Origin: Maribellus comscasis
Lineage (GTDB): Bacteria; Bacteroidota; Bacteroidia; Bacteroidales; Prolixibacteraceae
Direction of reading: 5' to 3'
NCBI RefSeq assembly: GCF_009762775.1
Contig: NZ_CP046401.1
Span: 2,666,001 to 2,730,000, forward strand
Length of the DNA stretch: 64,000 nt
Shown in pieces: positions 43,436-54,332 of the stretch. A program made the translations under genes and the position numbers. Positions within the stretch are counted from its first letter, which is position 1. Every line of letters begins with the position of its first letter. The notes beneath the pieces were generated by a model. It saw only the letters and a list, made by a program, of their open reading frames with translations. It made no database searches and was not told the DNA's origin.

Positions 43436-44857
43436 ATGCAGCCAAAGGTTACAAAAATCACGGGATTAAAAGAAAAAATTTCAACTGCCGCCATATTGAG
43501 CAATCCAGACAAGCTTTCACTTTCTTTTTTGGCAGAAAATGAAATTTCATATGTAAAGAAAAAATTGGAGAAGGAGAATGAGTGTGTTGTTTATAAATAT
43601 CCCGAGATTCTTTTCTTTGGAAAGATAAGGGATACAAATGAAACGCACTTAAGGCTGCAAGCAGCCCGTTTAGCCGGTTCTAAGCTTTTTGATACCTTAA
43701 AATCCGAAAAAACAGAATCGGTCCAGTTACTAAATTTTTGTGAACCTGAATTAATGCTTGCATTTCTCGAGGGGCTTCTTCTTTCCGGCTATTCATTTTC
43801 AAAATACAAAAAAGAAAAGGATGATTTTACTTTGAAAGAGGTTTTCATTTTTGACAAAGAAACTACACCGGAACAAACAAATGAGTTATTAAACCTTACA
43901 CAGGCGGTATTTTTCGCAAGGGATTTGGTAAACGAGCCGCTTTCCTTTTTAACGGCAACTCAATTTTCCGAAGAAATGGAAAAATTAGGCGAAGAAGCTG
44001 GTTTTTCTGTTGAAGTTTTCAACAAGCAAAAAATACAGAGTTTGAAAATGGGAGGATTAATAGCTGTTAATAAAGGAAGTATCGATCCGCCAACGTTTAA
44101 CATTTTGGAATGGAAACCTGAAAATGCAACAAATAAAAAGCCGGTAATTATAGTTGGGAAAGGGGTTGTGTACGATACAGGAGGATTGAGTTTAAAGCCA
44201 ACCCCAAAATCGATGGATTATATGAAAAGCGACATGGCCGGAGCTGCCACTGTGGTGTCAACACTTTATGCAGCAGCAAAAAATAATTTGCCGGTGTATT
44301 TGGTTGGACTGATTCCTGCAACTGACAACCGCCCTGACGGAAATGCCTACGTTCCCGGCGATGTAATCACTATGTTTGACGGAACAACCGTTGAAATAAA
44401 AAATACCGACGCAGAAGGTCGACTCATTTTGGCCGATGCACTGAGTTATGCAAAAAAATATTCGCCGGAGCTGGTTATCGACGTGGCTACATTAACCGGA
44501 GCAGCCGAAATTGTTGCAGGATCTCATGGAATTGTAGGGATGGGAAATACAAAAGAAAAAATGGAAAAGCTAAAGGAAGCAGGAGAAGAAACATACGAAA
44601 GAATTGTGGAAGTTCCTTTGTGGGAAGAATTCGGAAAACCTCTGAAATCCGCAATCGCCGATTTGAATAATTTAGGTTCTCGAGAGGCACAGTCGACAAT
44701 CGCGGGGAAGTTCCTGGAACATTTTACATCTTATGATTGGATTCACCTGGATTCAGCGGGGGTTTCGTTCCTTTTTGAAAAAGATGGTTATCGTCCGGCG
44801 GGTGGTACAGGACTGGGTGTGCGCTTGCTTTATAACTTTTTGAAAAAATTCAATTAA
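43436..44857 (+). CDS. pepA: Leucyl aminopeptidase (M17)
   Basis: 473 aa from the ATG at 43436. The frame is open back to 43274, but that extension (N-N-N-F-L-S-K-S-S-L) looks non-coding and the family normally begins close to the chosen start. Two-domain M17 enzyme: a variable N-terminal domain, then the two-metal catalytic domain with V-G-K-G-V-V-Y-D-T-G-G-L-S-L-K-P, M-K-S-D-M-A-G-A-A, the signature N-T-D-A-E-G-R-L and L-T-G-A-A. It removes N-terminal residues from peptides in the cytoplasm. The pdxA promoter overlaps its 3' end. Confidence 0.95.
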   Translation: MQPKVTKITGLKEKISTAAILSNPDKLSLSFLAENEISYVKKKLEKENECVVYKYPEILFFGKIRDTNETHLRLQAARLAGSKLFDTLKSEKTESVQLLNFCEPELMLAFLEGLLLSGYSFSKYKKEKDDFTLKEVFIFDKETTPEQTNELLNLTQAVFFARDLVNEPLSFLTATQFSEEMEKLGEEAGFSVEVFNKQKIQSLKMGGLIAVNKGSIDPPTFNILEWKPENATNKKPVIIVGKGVVYDTGGLSLKPTPKSMDYMKSDMAGAATVVSTLYAAAKNNLPVYLVGLIPATDNRPDGNAYVPGDVITMFDGTTVEIKNTDAEGRLILADALSYAKKYSPELVIDVATLTGAAEIVAGSHGIVGMGNTKEKMEKLKEAGEETYERIVEVPLWEEFGKPLKSAIADLNNLGSREAQSTIAGKFLEHFTSYDWIHLDSAGVSFLFEKDGYRPAGGTGLGVRLLYNFLKKFN

Positions 44858-44870
44858 AAACGTAACTTTG
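44839..44870 (+). promoter_or_regulatory. Consensus Bacteroidota promoter for pdxA-ruvA-sprA
   Basis: TTTG at 44839-44842, 20-nt spacer, TAACTTTG at 44863-44870: a full match to TTTG-N19/21-TAnnTTTG. Its -33 box lies inside the last codons of pepA. The expected start is about 44877, 42 nt before the pdxA ATG. Confidence 0.75.
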
Positions 44871-44918
44871 CCCCTCTTTTGGAAAAAGAGAAACCATTCA
44901 TTATGAAAAGATAATAAG

Positions 44919-46022
44919 ATGACACAACAGGATATAATAAGGGTCGGAATTTCACATGGCGACATCAACGGAATTGGATATGAAGTAATTATGAAAACAC
45001 TGCTTGATCCAAGGATTTTGGAGATGTGTACACCCGTTGTTTATGGCTCGCCAAAAGTTGCGGCCTATCACAGAAAGGCACTGAATATAGAAAATCTCAG
45101 TTTTAATCATATCCGAACAACAAAAGAAGCGAGTCCCCGAAGGGCCCATATCATTAACTGCATCGACGACAATGTAAGGGTGGAGTTGGGAAAATCAACA
45201 CCCATCGCCGGCGAATCTTCGTTTATGGCATTGGATCGGGCTGCTTCTGATTTAGAGAAAGGGTATATCGAAGTTTTGGTAACAGCACCAATCAACAAAG
45301 ACAACATTCAGAGCGATCATTTTAATTTTCCGGGACATACCGAGTTTTTAGCTCAAAAATTTAATTCTGAAGATTACATCATGTTGATGGTTAGTGAGAC
45401 CATGAAGGTAGGAGTTGTTACTACACACATGCCGCTTTCCAGGGTTTCTGAAAGTCTTTCGAAAGATATCATTCTGAATAAAATCCGTATCATTTCACGT
45501 TCCCTCCAGCAGGATTTTGCCATAACAAAACCACGTATTGCCGTTTTTGGATTAAATCCACACGCCGGAGATAACGGATTGTTGGGTTCTGAAGAAAAAG
45601 ATATTATACTTCCAGCAATAATTCAGGCAAAAAAAGAAGGTATCATTGCGCTTGGTCCTTATCCGGCAGATGGTTTCTTTGGAACTGAAGATTACAGAAA
45701 ATTTGATGCCATACTTGCCATGTATCACGACCAAGGACTAATTCCTTTCAAACTGGCTTCGTTTGACAGGGGAGTAAATTACACAGCCGGACTGCCATTT
45801 ATCCGTACTTCGCCTGCACACGGAACTGCTTATTCAATAGCTGGTGAGGATAAAGCATCGCCCGAATCGTTCAGACAAGCTTTATACCTGGCGATTGATA
45901 TTTACAAAAACCGGAAAATTTATGAGGAGATTTCAAAAAATCCGCTCAAAAAATATGAAATCAATCCCAACCAGGTAGACGAAAGTGTAGATATTGAGGC
46001 GGAAGATGATCAAACGCTTTAA
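44919..46022 (+). CDS. pdxA: 4-hydroxythreonine-4-phosphate dehydrogenase
   Basis: 367 aa. NAD-dependent, metal-requiring enzyme of DXP-dependent pyridoxal 5'-phosphate synthesis. Family motifs: V-G-I-S-H-G-D-I-N-G-I-G-Y-E-V at the N-terminus, V-T-A-P-I-N-K, F-P-G-H-T-E-F-L-A (metal/substrate His), T-T-H-M-P-L, G-L-N-P-H-A-G-D-N-G, M-Y-H-D-Q-G-L-I-P-F-K and R-T-S-P-A-H-G-T-A. Length is slightly above the usual 330, owing to an acidic C-terminal tail (E-A-E-D-D-Q). First gene of a transcript that continues with ruvA (12 bp later) and sprA. Confidence 0.97.
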   Translation: MTQQDIIRVGISHGDINGIGYEVIMKTLLDPRILEMCTPVVYGSPKVAAYHRKALNIENLSFNHIRTTKEASPRRAHIINCIDDNVRVELGKSTPIAGESSFMALDRAASDLEKGYIEVLVTAPINKDNIQSDHFNFPGHTEFLAQKFNSEDYIMLMVSETMKVGVVTTHMPLSRVSESLSKDIILNKIRIISRSLQQDFAITKPRIAVFGLNPHAGDNGLLGSEEKDIILPAIIQAKKEGIIALGPYPADGFFGTEDYRKFDAILAMYHDQGLIPFKLASFDRGVNYTAGLPFIRTSPAHGTAYSIAGEDKASPESFRQALYLAIDIYKNRKIYEEISKNPLKKYEINPNQVDESVDIEAEDDQTL

Positions 46023-46034
46023 ACCTGTTTTTCA

Positions 46035-46616
46035 ATGTACGAGTTTATTAAAGGGACAGTTGCTGAATTAAATCCGGCGAGTATTGTTGTAGAAGCCGGC
46101 GGTGTTGGTTATTTTGTTAACATCTCGCTAAACACCTACAGCAAGTTAAATGGAAAAAAAGAAACAAAGATTTTGCTTCACCAGGTAGTGAGGGAAGATG
46201 CCCATATTCTGTATGGATTTGCAGATAAAAATGAACGTGATTTATTCCGGAACCTGATTTCAGTAAACGGAGTTGGTGCAAATACTGCAATTATGATGCT
46301 TTCTTCTTTATCCAGCGAAGAAATTGTGTCGGCAATAACTACCGAGAATGTTGCTGTATTGAAAGCGGTGAAAGGCATTGGAGCGAAAACAGCACAACGT
46401 ATAATAATTGATTTAAAAGATAAGCTTGGAAAAATCTCCGAAACCAGCCAAATTTTATTAGTGCCAAACAATACTATACGAAATGAATCGTTATCTGCAT
46501 TAGTCATGCTTGGCTTTACCAAAAAAGAGGCAGAAAAAGCAGTTTCTAAAATTTTGCAGGAGCAACAGGAGGCGACAGTCGAGAGCGTGATAAAACAGGC
46601 GTTAAAAAGGTTATAA
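46035..46616 (+). CDS. ruvA: Holliday junction branch migration protein RuvA
   Basis: 193 aa, normal length. Binds four-way junctions as a tetramer and loads the RuvB motor. OB-fold domain 1 (M-Y-E-F-I-K-G-T-V-A-E-L, V-V-E-A-G-G-V-G-Y), helix-hairpin-helix domain 2 (L-I-S-V-N-G-V-G-A-N-T-A and A-V-K-G-I-G-A-K-T-A-Q-R-I-I), flexible linker, and the RuvB-contacting domain 3 (A-L-V-M-L-G-F-T-K-K-E-A). It starts 12 bp after pdxA and ends 6 bp before sprA; the ruvA-sprA adjacency is, as I recall, common in Bacteroidota. Confidence 0.97.
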   Translation: MYEFIKGTVAELNPASIVVEAGGVGYFVNISLNTYSKLNGKKETKILLHQVVREDAHILYGFADKNERDLFRNLISVNGVGANTAIMMLSSLSSEEIVSAITTENVAVLKAVKGIGAKTAQRIIIDLKDKLGKISETSQILLVPNNTIRNESLSALVMLGFTKKEAEKAVSKILQEQQEATVESVIKQALKRL

Positions 46617-46622
46617 ACAGGG

Positions 46623-49600
46623 ATGGAATTTACTAAATCTATATTCTACTTTTTAATAACAATTCTTTTTCTAACCGTTACTCAAAAATGCTTCAGTAAA
46701 AGTACTTTTGTGGTTGATATGTCTCTGCAGTTGCAGGATACGGTTACGGTTGATACTACAGCGGATCTTCCTTTCCCTTTTAAGGATCAGCCGGCATTTG
46801 GGCAAACAAAACAGGATTCATCAAAGTTATTTTTGAATAAACCCAGTAATATTCGTTACGAGGTAGAATACGATCCGATTAGCGGTAAATATGTTTTTTA
46901 TGAAAAAATCGGCGATTTGAATTACCGTCTGCCGCAAACCATGTCGCTGGATGATTATATTGATTACGATTTTGAAAAATCAATAAGTGACTACTGGAAA
47001 CAACGCTCCCGGATTCAGGACATGGAAACACAGGGAGGGCTTATTCCAAAATTAACAATCGGCGGAGAAGCCTTTAACCGGATTTTTGGGGGAAATACAG
47101 TAAATATTCAACCACAGGGTTATGTGGAAGTAAGCTTTGGGTACCAGATGAATACTACTGATAATCCCTCTATTCCTGAACGCCTGAGAAAAGTACCTAC
47201 ATTTGATTTTGATGAAAAAATTCAGATGAATGTTACCGGTCAGATAGGTACAAAAATGAACATGCGGGTGAATTACAACACCGAAGCTACCTTCGACTAT
47301 GAGAATAAAATGAATCTTGAATATACGGGTGACGAAGATGAAATTTTAAAACGAATTGAAGCGGGGAATGTTTCACTTCCGTTAAATGGTACTTTAATTA
47401 CCGGTGCGTCGAATTTGTTTGGTGTAAAAGCCGATATGCAGTTTGGAAGGCTCTCGCTGACAACCCTTTTTTCGCAAAGCAAGGGAGAAACTCAAACTGT
47501 TGAAACAGAAGGTGGAGCACAGATTTCAACTTTTGAAATTTCGGCGGTCGATTACGATGCAAACCGTCACTTTTTTCTTGCCCAGTATTTCAGAGATCAT
47601 TATGATGAGTGGTTGCGTAACACCGCCGTTCCGCGGTCGCCCATTTACATTAATAAAATAGAAATTTGGGTTACCAATAAATCAAGCAATTTCGACGAAT
47701 CGAGAAATATCCTGGCTTTTCAGGATTTAGGAGAACACCAGGCAAACATTTATAATACAGTACCTGCTTTTCAGGAAATTGGCGGATTACCCTACCCGGA
47801 AAATGTTTATCCGCACAGTAATGCAAACGGCCTCTATTACGAAATGGCGAATACCTATAACGGAATAAGAGAAGCCGCAAATATTACATCGGTGATGTCG
47901 CAATTTTCTGCTAACGGATTTGTTGGCGGACAGGATTTTGAAAAAATAGAACAGGCGCGTAAACTGAATGAAAGTGAGTATACCATTAATTATAATCTTG
48001 GGTACATTTCATTGAATTCGGCACTGAATACTGACGAAGTTCTGGCAGTGGCTTTTAGTTACACGTCCAACGGACAGACTTTCCAGGTCGGAGAGTTTTC
48101 AACGGATGGTGTTAGCGCACCACAGACTTTGATTCTTAAACTTTTAAAAGGGACTACCCTCACACCTAAACTGCCAACCTGGAAGTTGATGATGAAAAAC
48201 ATTTACAACCTGAATGCTTATCAACTTAGTAGCGAGGAATTTGAACTGAGTGTGATGTACATGAACGATTCAACAGGTACATACATCAATTATCTCCCCG
48301 AAGGACGTCTGGAAGGACATATTTTGCTGGAGGTAATGAATCTGGATAAATTGAACAAACAAAAGGATCCCTATAAAGACGGTATCTTTGATTATGTTGA
48401 AGGAATTACTGTAAACTCCTCCAATGGCAGGATTATTTTTCCTGTACTCGAACCATTTGGCAGTCATTTGGCAGATTCAATAAACAGTCCTGCCCTTGTT
48501 GATAAATATACATTTCAGTCGCTTTACGATTCGACCAAAGTATACGCCGAGCAAGACGCTGAACACAATAAGTTTGTACTTTCAGGAAGTTATAAAGGCT
48601 CATCGAGTTCCGATATTGTTTTAAATACATTAAACCTCGCTCAGGGCGGAGTAACTGTAACTGCAGGAGGAAGAACACTTACCGAGAATGTGGATTATAC
48701 AGTGGATTATACCCTCGGTCGTGTTAAAATTATAAACCAGGCATTACTGAATGCGGGAACACCCATTAGTGTTACAACAGAGAGTGAAGACCTGTTTACG
48801 ATGCAGAGAAAGACATTGATGGGAGCCCATGCAAATTATGCATTTTCCGACAATTTTAATCTTGGAGCCACTGCACTTTATATGCATGAACGGCCTCTAA
48901 CCCAAAAGGTGGATTACGGAGAGGATCCGATTTCAAATTTAATGTTAGGTTTGGATGCAACCTATTCTTCTGAAAGTAAGTTCCTTACGAAAGCTGTTGA
49001 CGCGCTCCCCTTTTACAATACCAATGCTCCTTCTTCCATCGATTTTGAAGGCGAATTTGCACAGCTGATACCAGGGCACTCAAATGTAATTGACGAAAGC
49101 GGCACAGTATACATTGATGATTTTGAAGGGACAAAAACAGCGATTAGCTTAAAAACTCGTCAATCGTGGATGCTGGCCAGTACGCCACAGCTACAAAACG
49201 ATTTATTTCCGGAAGGAAATCTTAACAGCTCGCTTGAATACGGATATAACCGGGCAAAACTGGCATGGTACATCGTCGACCCTTTATTTTTAAGAAATAC
49301 CAGTTTAACACCGACTCATATCAAAAATGATAAAAATCTGCAATCAAATCATCTGGTTCGTGAAGTATTTGAAAATGAAATTTTTCCCGATAAGGAGACA
49401 GTAGTAGGGGAACCTACAAATATTGCTGTTTTCGATTTGGCTTTTTATCCTGAAGAACGCGGGCCATACAATTATGACACAGAACCGTCATCCCATTCTG
49501 CCGGTGTAAACGAAGATGGAAGGTTAAAATCTCCTGAATCGCGCTGGGGCGGTATCATGCGCGAAATTGAAACCAGCGACTTTGAAACGGCAAATATTCA

Positions 49601-52600
49601 GTTTATTGAATTCTGGATGATGGATCCTTTTGTTAATGATACAATGAGCCAGATGGAAGGTGGAGATTTGTATTTCAACTTAGGTGATATTTCAGAAGAT
49701 GTGCTAAAAGACTCAAGAAAGGCATTTGAAAACGGACTTCCAACAACCGAACTTGTCTCAAATGTTGATACAACAATATGGGGACGTGTTTCAACGCTGC
49801 AATCATTGGTGAATGCGTTTGACAATGACACCCAGTCGCGTCAGTACCAGGATATTGGTTTTGATGGGTTGAGCAACAGTGACGAACAGTCTTATTTTCA
49901 ACAATATTTGGAAGAGTTACGCCTTCATGTAAGCCAGGATGTTTATGAAAAGGCCCTGGAGGACCCTTCTTCTGATGACTTTCATTATTTCCGCGGTTCT
50001 GATTATGACGAACAGCAACTTGGAATTCTTGAACGGTATAAGCAATTTAACGGACCTGACGGTAACTCGCCAACGACTGAAATGTCAGACGAATCGTATC
50101 CAACTTCTGCTTCTTCCATTCCCGACATTGAAGATATTAACGATGATAATACGCTGAATGAATATGAAAGATATTACCAGTACAAGGTTAGTATCCGGCC
50201 AGGAGATTTCCAACTTGGACAAAACTACATCAACGATATAAAGGAAAGCCGGGTTCAGCTTAAAAACGGCCAGATTGGCGAAGTAAAATGGTATCAGTTC
50301 AAAATTCCGGTTCATCAGCCGGACCAAACTGTTGGTAATATTTACGATTTCAAATCTATTCGGTTCCTGAGGATGTTTTTGACACAATTTCAGGATCCTG
50401 TTGTATTGCGTTTTGCATCGCTCGATTTGGTTAGGGCAGACTGGCGTAATTATACAAAGGAATTTAAAGATGATACCGGAGTTTCCGGAAATGCAAGTTT
50501 TGATATTTCTGCGGTAAGTATAGAAGAAAACGGAAGCCGCGAACCTGTTAACTATATATTGCCTCCGGGAATTTCACGTGTTATCGACCCAACCAACCCG
50601 CAGCTTAGAAATTTGAATGAGCAGTCGATGGTATTAAAAGTTACTGATTTGGAACAGGGAGTTTCAAAAGCTGCTTATAAATCAATTTATATGGACTTCA
50701 GAAGATACAAAAGGTTAAAACTGGAAGTTCATGCTGAAGAGTTGGAAGATTACCCCCTGGAAGATGACGAACTCTACTTTTTTATTCGTTTAGGTTCCGA
50801 CTACAATTATAACTACTACGAATATGAAGTTCCGTTAAAACTAACGCCGGAAGGAAGATACAACGGAACAATTGAATCAGATCGTTACATCGTTTGGCCC
50901 GATGAAAACCGGATTGATATACCTTTGGATTTATTTACCAATGCAAAGCTGGATAGAAACGATGAGTTAAGAAGCGCAGGTTCCAGCATAACATTGCAGG
51001 ATGTATACGAAACCAATCATTTAGACTGGAATAACGGAAAAAACATTGTAAAAGTAAAAGGGAGCCCTAACCTGGGGAATGTTGAGGTTGTTATGATGGG
51101 GATTCGCAATAAACGCGGGCAGTTAAACACAGGGCCAAAGTCAGTTGAAGTTTGGGCGAATGAACTACGTTTAACCGATTTTGACGAAAGCGGTGGATGG
51201 GCTGCCAATGCAAGAGTCACAACACGTCTGGCCGATTTGGGAAGTGTTACAGTTGCAGGCCGCACGCGTACTGCCGGATTTGGAGGGATCAGCGAAAATA
51301 TGAACAGTCGCCCTCAGGATGATTTGACGGAATTTGATGTATCTTCTTCTATCGATTTGGGACGCTTCCTTCCTGAAAAAACAGGAGTCCGCCTGCCAAT
51401 GTATTACGGATATTCACAGAGTGTAAGTACTCCGAAATATAATCCGCTTGAGCCGGATATCGAGTTGGATGAATCACTTGACAGATTGGATACCAATGAG
51501 GAAAAAGATTCATTAAAACATATCTCTCAGGATGTGGTTACCCGGAAAAGTATCAACTTCACAAATGTCAGGGTCGAGCCACAAAGGGAGAGAACAAAAA
51601 CACATCTGTGGGATCCTGAAAACTTCTCGGTTTCTTATTCCTATAACGAAATATACAGAAGAGACATTAACACGGAATACAACACAAGTAAAACCTACCG
51701 TGGAATGTTTTCTTATAACTATAATAACCGGCCCAAACTTATTCAGCCGTTCAATAAAATTGGCTTTTTGAATAAAGGCCCGTTAAGTTTAATTGGTGAC
51801 TTCAATTTTTATCCGCTGCCAACGCTTATTTCCTACAGGGCAGAATTGTATCGTTTATACCACGAGACAAAAAGCAGAAATATTACCAATCCAAACCTGA
51901 TTTTGCCGGCAACCTTTGAAAAAGACTTTCTTTTAAACAGCTATCTGGATGTAAGGTATGATGTAACCCGTTCCTTAAAAGTCGACTTTTCTTCAAACAG
52001 CACAGCCAGAATTGATGAACCGGAAGGAAGATTAAACCGGAATGAGGATGATTACCAGATGAAAAAAGATTCAATTATGCAGAATCTCTGGAATTTGGGA
52101 CGTCCCACACTTTATGGCCACACTGTAAATGCACAGTATACAATTCCGCTAAACCGGATTAAATTTTTAAATTTTCTGAGTTCAAGTGTACGTTATACCG
52201 GAACCTACAACTGGCAGGCCGGGCCAATAACGGCAGATACCATCAATCTTGGAAATACAATCCAAAACTCAGGCAGCTGGCAGTTTATGGGAAATATGAA
52301 CTTAACCAATTTGTACAATAAAGTACCTTATTTTCAGGAATTAAACCAAAAATTCAGAAGAACGGGCCGGAGCAGGTACAGTTTGAACCGGAACAGCAGA
52401 TCATCCTCTCAAAACCAGGCCGCGAACCAACAGTCGGGCAATAATGAAAAGAAAACTTTTACTGCCAATGTAAAATTGGTTGCAGAACAGGCGCAAAAAA
52501 TAAATCATAAATTAAACACAAAAAAAATACAGGTGGTTGTCACAGGTGTTGATGGCAAAGTAGTTCGCGGAAGGGTGAATATTGTTGACGTAAATAATAT

Positions 52601-54134
52601 TGAGTTTACTCCCCTTGGCGATGCTTCACAGGCAATGATTTCTGTTACAGGGAAGCCGGGGGATCAGTCATTTCTGAAAGATATGCTGGATCTCACTACA
52701 CGAATGCTAATTGGTGTTCGAACCATTCAGGTAACCTATTCTAAAAATGGAGGGACCGTTCTTCCCGGATATTTGCCTGAACCAACATTTATGGGGGCAG
52801 GTAAGTATACTCCGGAACAGGATATGTTTAACCGGAGTATTCCAACTGAATTTGCTCCCGGAATGCCCTTCCTTTTAGGGTGGCAGGACAGGAATTTTGG
52901 ACGAACAGCAGCACAAAACGGTTGGGTTACTACCGACTCTACTTTAAATAATCCATATTCATTTTCTCAAAATGAACGTTTTAATATCCGGGCTGTTATT
53001 GAACCCTTACCCGATTTACGTATCAATGTAAACGCCAATCGCTCGTTTTCAAAAAATATAACAGAGTTTTACAATTACGATCCCTCATCAAACAGGTTTA
53101 GAGCAAATAGTTTGACAGAGAGTGGCAGCTTTAGTATGTCGACACTGACATGGGGAACAGCCTTTTTTGCCATTGGTAAAGAGAAAGTACACCAGTCGCA
53201 GGCATTTGAAAATCTAAAGGAATATCGTTCGATAATATCAAGAAGACTCGCTGCACAGCGGAATCCAGACAACGGTTTCGGATACGATCCATCAGCCTCT
53301 CATCCTGATAATCCCAATTTCAAAGACGGTTACGGGCCAACTTCGGTAGAAGTTTTAGTACCGGCATTTTTAGCGGCTTACCAAAATAAAGACCCGGAAA
53401 ACGTTTCTCTTGGCTTATTCCCTTCCATAAAATATATCAGACCCAACTGGCAGATTCAGTACGAAGGAATGGTTTCAAAAATTCCGGGGCTAAATAAAAT
53501 CATGCAATCGCTTAATTTCTCGCATGCCTACAATTCGAGCTATACCATTGGTTCGTACATTACCAATCTGAACTATTCGGAAGAAGGTGACGGATTTAGT
53601 TACATTCGTGATATGGCGGATAACTTTATTGCACCCTATGATTTTAACTCCGTGAGTATTGTTGAAACATTCAGCCCGTTAATTGATGTTGATGTTATTT
53701 GGGTGAACGATTATACCAGCCGCGCTGCGATTAGAAGGAGCAGAAACATGACCTTGTCGTTTGCAAACAACCAGTTGACAGAAGTTTTGAGTAACGAATA
53801 TACGGTTGGAATGGGATACCGCTTTACACACATGGATTTAATCATCAAAACAAAAAATTCACAGCGTTCTTATTCAAACGATCTTAACCTGAGAGCCGAT
53901 TTTTCCTATCGTAAAAATAAAACGGTTCTTCGTAAATTGGTTGAAGACGATAACCAGATTACAGCAGGGCAAAGTACTTTCTCAATTGAAACTACTGCTG
54001 ATTATCAATTGAGCGATCGCTTTCAGCTACGGGTTTTCTTTGATAAAGTTTTGAACGATCCGTTTATCTCGCAATCGTATAAAACATCAACAACTAATTT
54101 TGGATTGAGTTTCAGGTTTACACTTACGCAGTAA
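46623..54134 (+). CDS. sprA: T9SS outer-membrane translocon SprA (first copy)
   Basis: 2503 aa, typical for SprA/Sov, the giant beta-barrel channel that moves T9SS cargo across the outer membrane. Signal peptide about 8-25. Family marks: Y-E-V-E-Y-D-P-I-S-G-K-Y-V-F-Y-E-K-I-G near the N-terminus, L-T-I-G-G-E-A-F-N-R-I-F-G-G-N-T-V-N-I-Q-P-Q-G, I-P-G-H-S-N-V-I with Y-I-D-D-F-E-G near 830-850, K-G-S-P-N-L-G, L-G-W-Q-D-R-N-F, F-S-P-L-I-D-V-D-V-I-W and the C-terminal strand ending R-F-T-L-T-Q. It starts 6 bp after ruvA in the pdxA transcript. A second full-length copy follows about 200 bp downstream. The protein at 22775-25240 is a likely client. Confidence 0.95.
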   Translation: MEFTKSIFYFLITILFLTVTQKCFSKSTFVVDMSLQLQDTVTVDTTADLPFPFKDQPAFGQTKQDSSKLFLNKPSNIRYEVEYDPISGKYVFYEKIGDLNYRLPQTMSLDDYIDYDFEKSISDYWKQRSRIQDMETQGGLIPKLTIGGEAFNRIFGGNTVNIQPQGYVEVSFGYQMNTTDNPSIPERLRKVPTFDFDEKIQMNVTGQIGTKMNMRVNYNTEATFDYENKMNLEYTGDEDEILKRIEAGNVSLPLNGTLITGASNLFGVKADMQFGRLSLTTLFSQSKGETQTVETEGGAQISTFEISAVDYDANRHFFLAQYFRDHYDEWLRNTAVPRSPIYINKIEIWVTNKSSNFDESRNILAFQDLGEHQANIYNTVPAFQEIGGLPYPENVYPHSNANGLYYEMANTYNGIREAANITSVMSQFSANGFVGGQDFEKIEQARKLNESEYTINYNLGYISLNSALNTDEVLAVAFSYTSNGQTFQVGEFSTDGVSAPQTLILKLLKGTTLTPKLPTWKLMMKNIYNLNAYQLSSEEFELSVMYMNDSTGTYINYLPEGRLEGHILLEVMNLDKLNKQKDPYKDGIFDYVEGITVNSSNGRIIFPVLEPFGSHLADSINSPALVDKYTFQSLYDSTKVYAEQDAEHNKFVLSGSYKGSSSSDIVLNTLNLAQGGVTVTAGGRTLTENVDYTVDYTLGRVKIINQALLNAGTPISVTTESEDLFTMQRKTLMGAHANYAFSDNFNLGATALYMHERPLTQKVDYGEDPISNLMLGLDATYSSESKFLTKAVDALPFYNTNAPSSIDFEGEFAQLIPGHSNVIDESGTVYIDDFEGTKTAISLKTRQSWMLASTPQLQNDLFPEGNLNSSLEYGYNRAKLAWYIVDPLFLRNTSLTPTHIKNDKNLQSNHLVREVFENEIFPDKETVVGEPTNIAVFDLAFYPEERGPYNYDTEPSSHSAGVNEDGRLKSPESRWGGIMREIETSDFETANIQFIEFWMMDPFVNDTMSQMEGGDLYFNLGDISEDVLKDSRKAFENGLPTTELVSNVDTTIWGRVSTLQSLVNAFDNDTQSRQYQDIGFDGLSNSDEQSYFQQYLEELRLHVSQDVYEKALEDPSSDDFHYFRGSDYDEQQLGILERYKQFNGPDGNSPTTEMSDESYPTSASSIPDIEDINDDNTLNEYERYYQYKVSIRPGDFQLGQNYINDIKESRVQLKNGQIGEVKWYQFKIPVHQPDQTVGNIYDFKSIRFLRMFLTQFQDPVVLRFASLDLVRADWRNYTKEFKDDTGVSGNASFDISAVSIEENGSREPVNYILPPGISRVIDPTNPQLRNLNEQSMVLKVTDLEQGVSKAAYKSIYMDFRRYKRLKLEVHAEELEDYPLEDDELYFFIRLGSDYNYNYYEYEVPLKLTPEGRYNGTIESDRYIVWPDENRIDIPLDLFTNAKLDRNDELRSAGSSITLQDVYETNHLDWNNGKNIVKVKGSPNLGNVEVVMMGIRNKRGQLNTGPKSVEVWANELRLTDFDESGGWAANARVTTRLADLGSVTVAGRTRTAGFGGISENMNSRPQDDLTEFDVSSSIDLGRFLPEKTGVRLPMYYGYSQSVSTPKYNPLEPDIELDESLDRLDTNEEKDSLKHISQDVVTRKSINFTNVRVEPQRERTKTHLWDPENFSVSYSYNEIYRRDINTEYNTSKTYRGMFSYNYNNRPKLIQPFNKIGFLNKGPLSLIGDFNFYPLPTLISYRAELYRLYHETKSRNITNPNLILPATFEKDFLLNSYLDVRYDVTRSLKVDFSSNSTARIDEPEGRLNRNEDDYQMKKDSIMQNLWNLGRPTLYGHTVNAQYTIPLNRIKFLNFLSSSVRYTGTYNWQAGPITADTINLGNTIQNSGSWQFMGNMNLTNLYNKVPYFQELNQKFRRTGRSRYSLNRNSRSSSQNQAANQQSGNNEKKTFTANVKLVAEQAQKINHKLNTKKIQVVVTGVDGKVVRGRVNIVDVNNIEFTPLGDASQAMISVTGKPGDQSFLKDMLDLTTRMLIGVRTIQVTYSKNGGTVLPGYLPEPTFMGAGKYTPEQDMFNRSIPTEFAPGMPFLLGWQDRNFGRTAAQNGWVTTDSTLNNPYSFSQNERFNIRAVIEPLPDLRINVNANRSFSKNITEFYNYDPSSNRFRANSLTESGSFSMSTLTWGTAFFAIGKEKVHQSQAFENLKEYRSIISRRLAAQRNPDNGFGYDPSASHPDNPNFKDGYGPTSVEVLVPAFLAAYQNKDPENVSLGLFPSIKYIRPNWQIQYEGMVSKIPGLNKIMQSLNFSHAYNSSYTIGSYITNLNYSEEGDGFSYIRDMADNFIAPYDFNSVSIVETFSPLIDVDVIWVNDYTSRAAIRRSRNMTLSFANNQLTEVLSNEYTVGMGYRFTHMDLIIKTKNSQRSYSNDLNLRADFSYRKNKTVLRKLVEDDNQITAGQSTFSIETTADYQLSDRFQLRVFFDKVLNDPFISQSYKTSTTNFGLSFRFTLTQ

Positions 54135-54332
54135 GCGCTATTGCGGGAAATTTTCATTTTTAAATTAAAAATCCGTTGTTTTTTTTAGAACAACAAAATA
54201 CATTCGGAAAAGTATCGTTTGTTCAAAATAGTTTAGGGTATTGTACATCATAAACTGAAATTAAAATCAAATAAATATTTGTAACCAAAGTGGCAGTTGA
54301 AATAGAATTAACGGTCATTTAAATGGTTATTA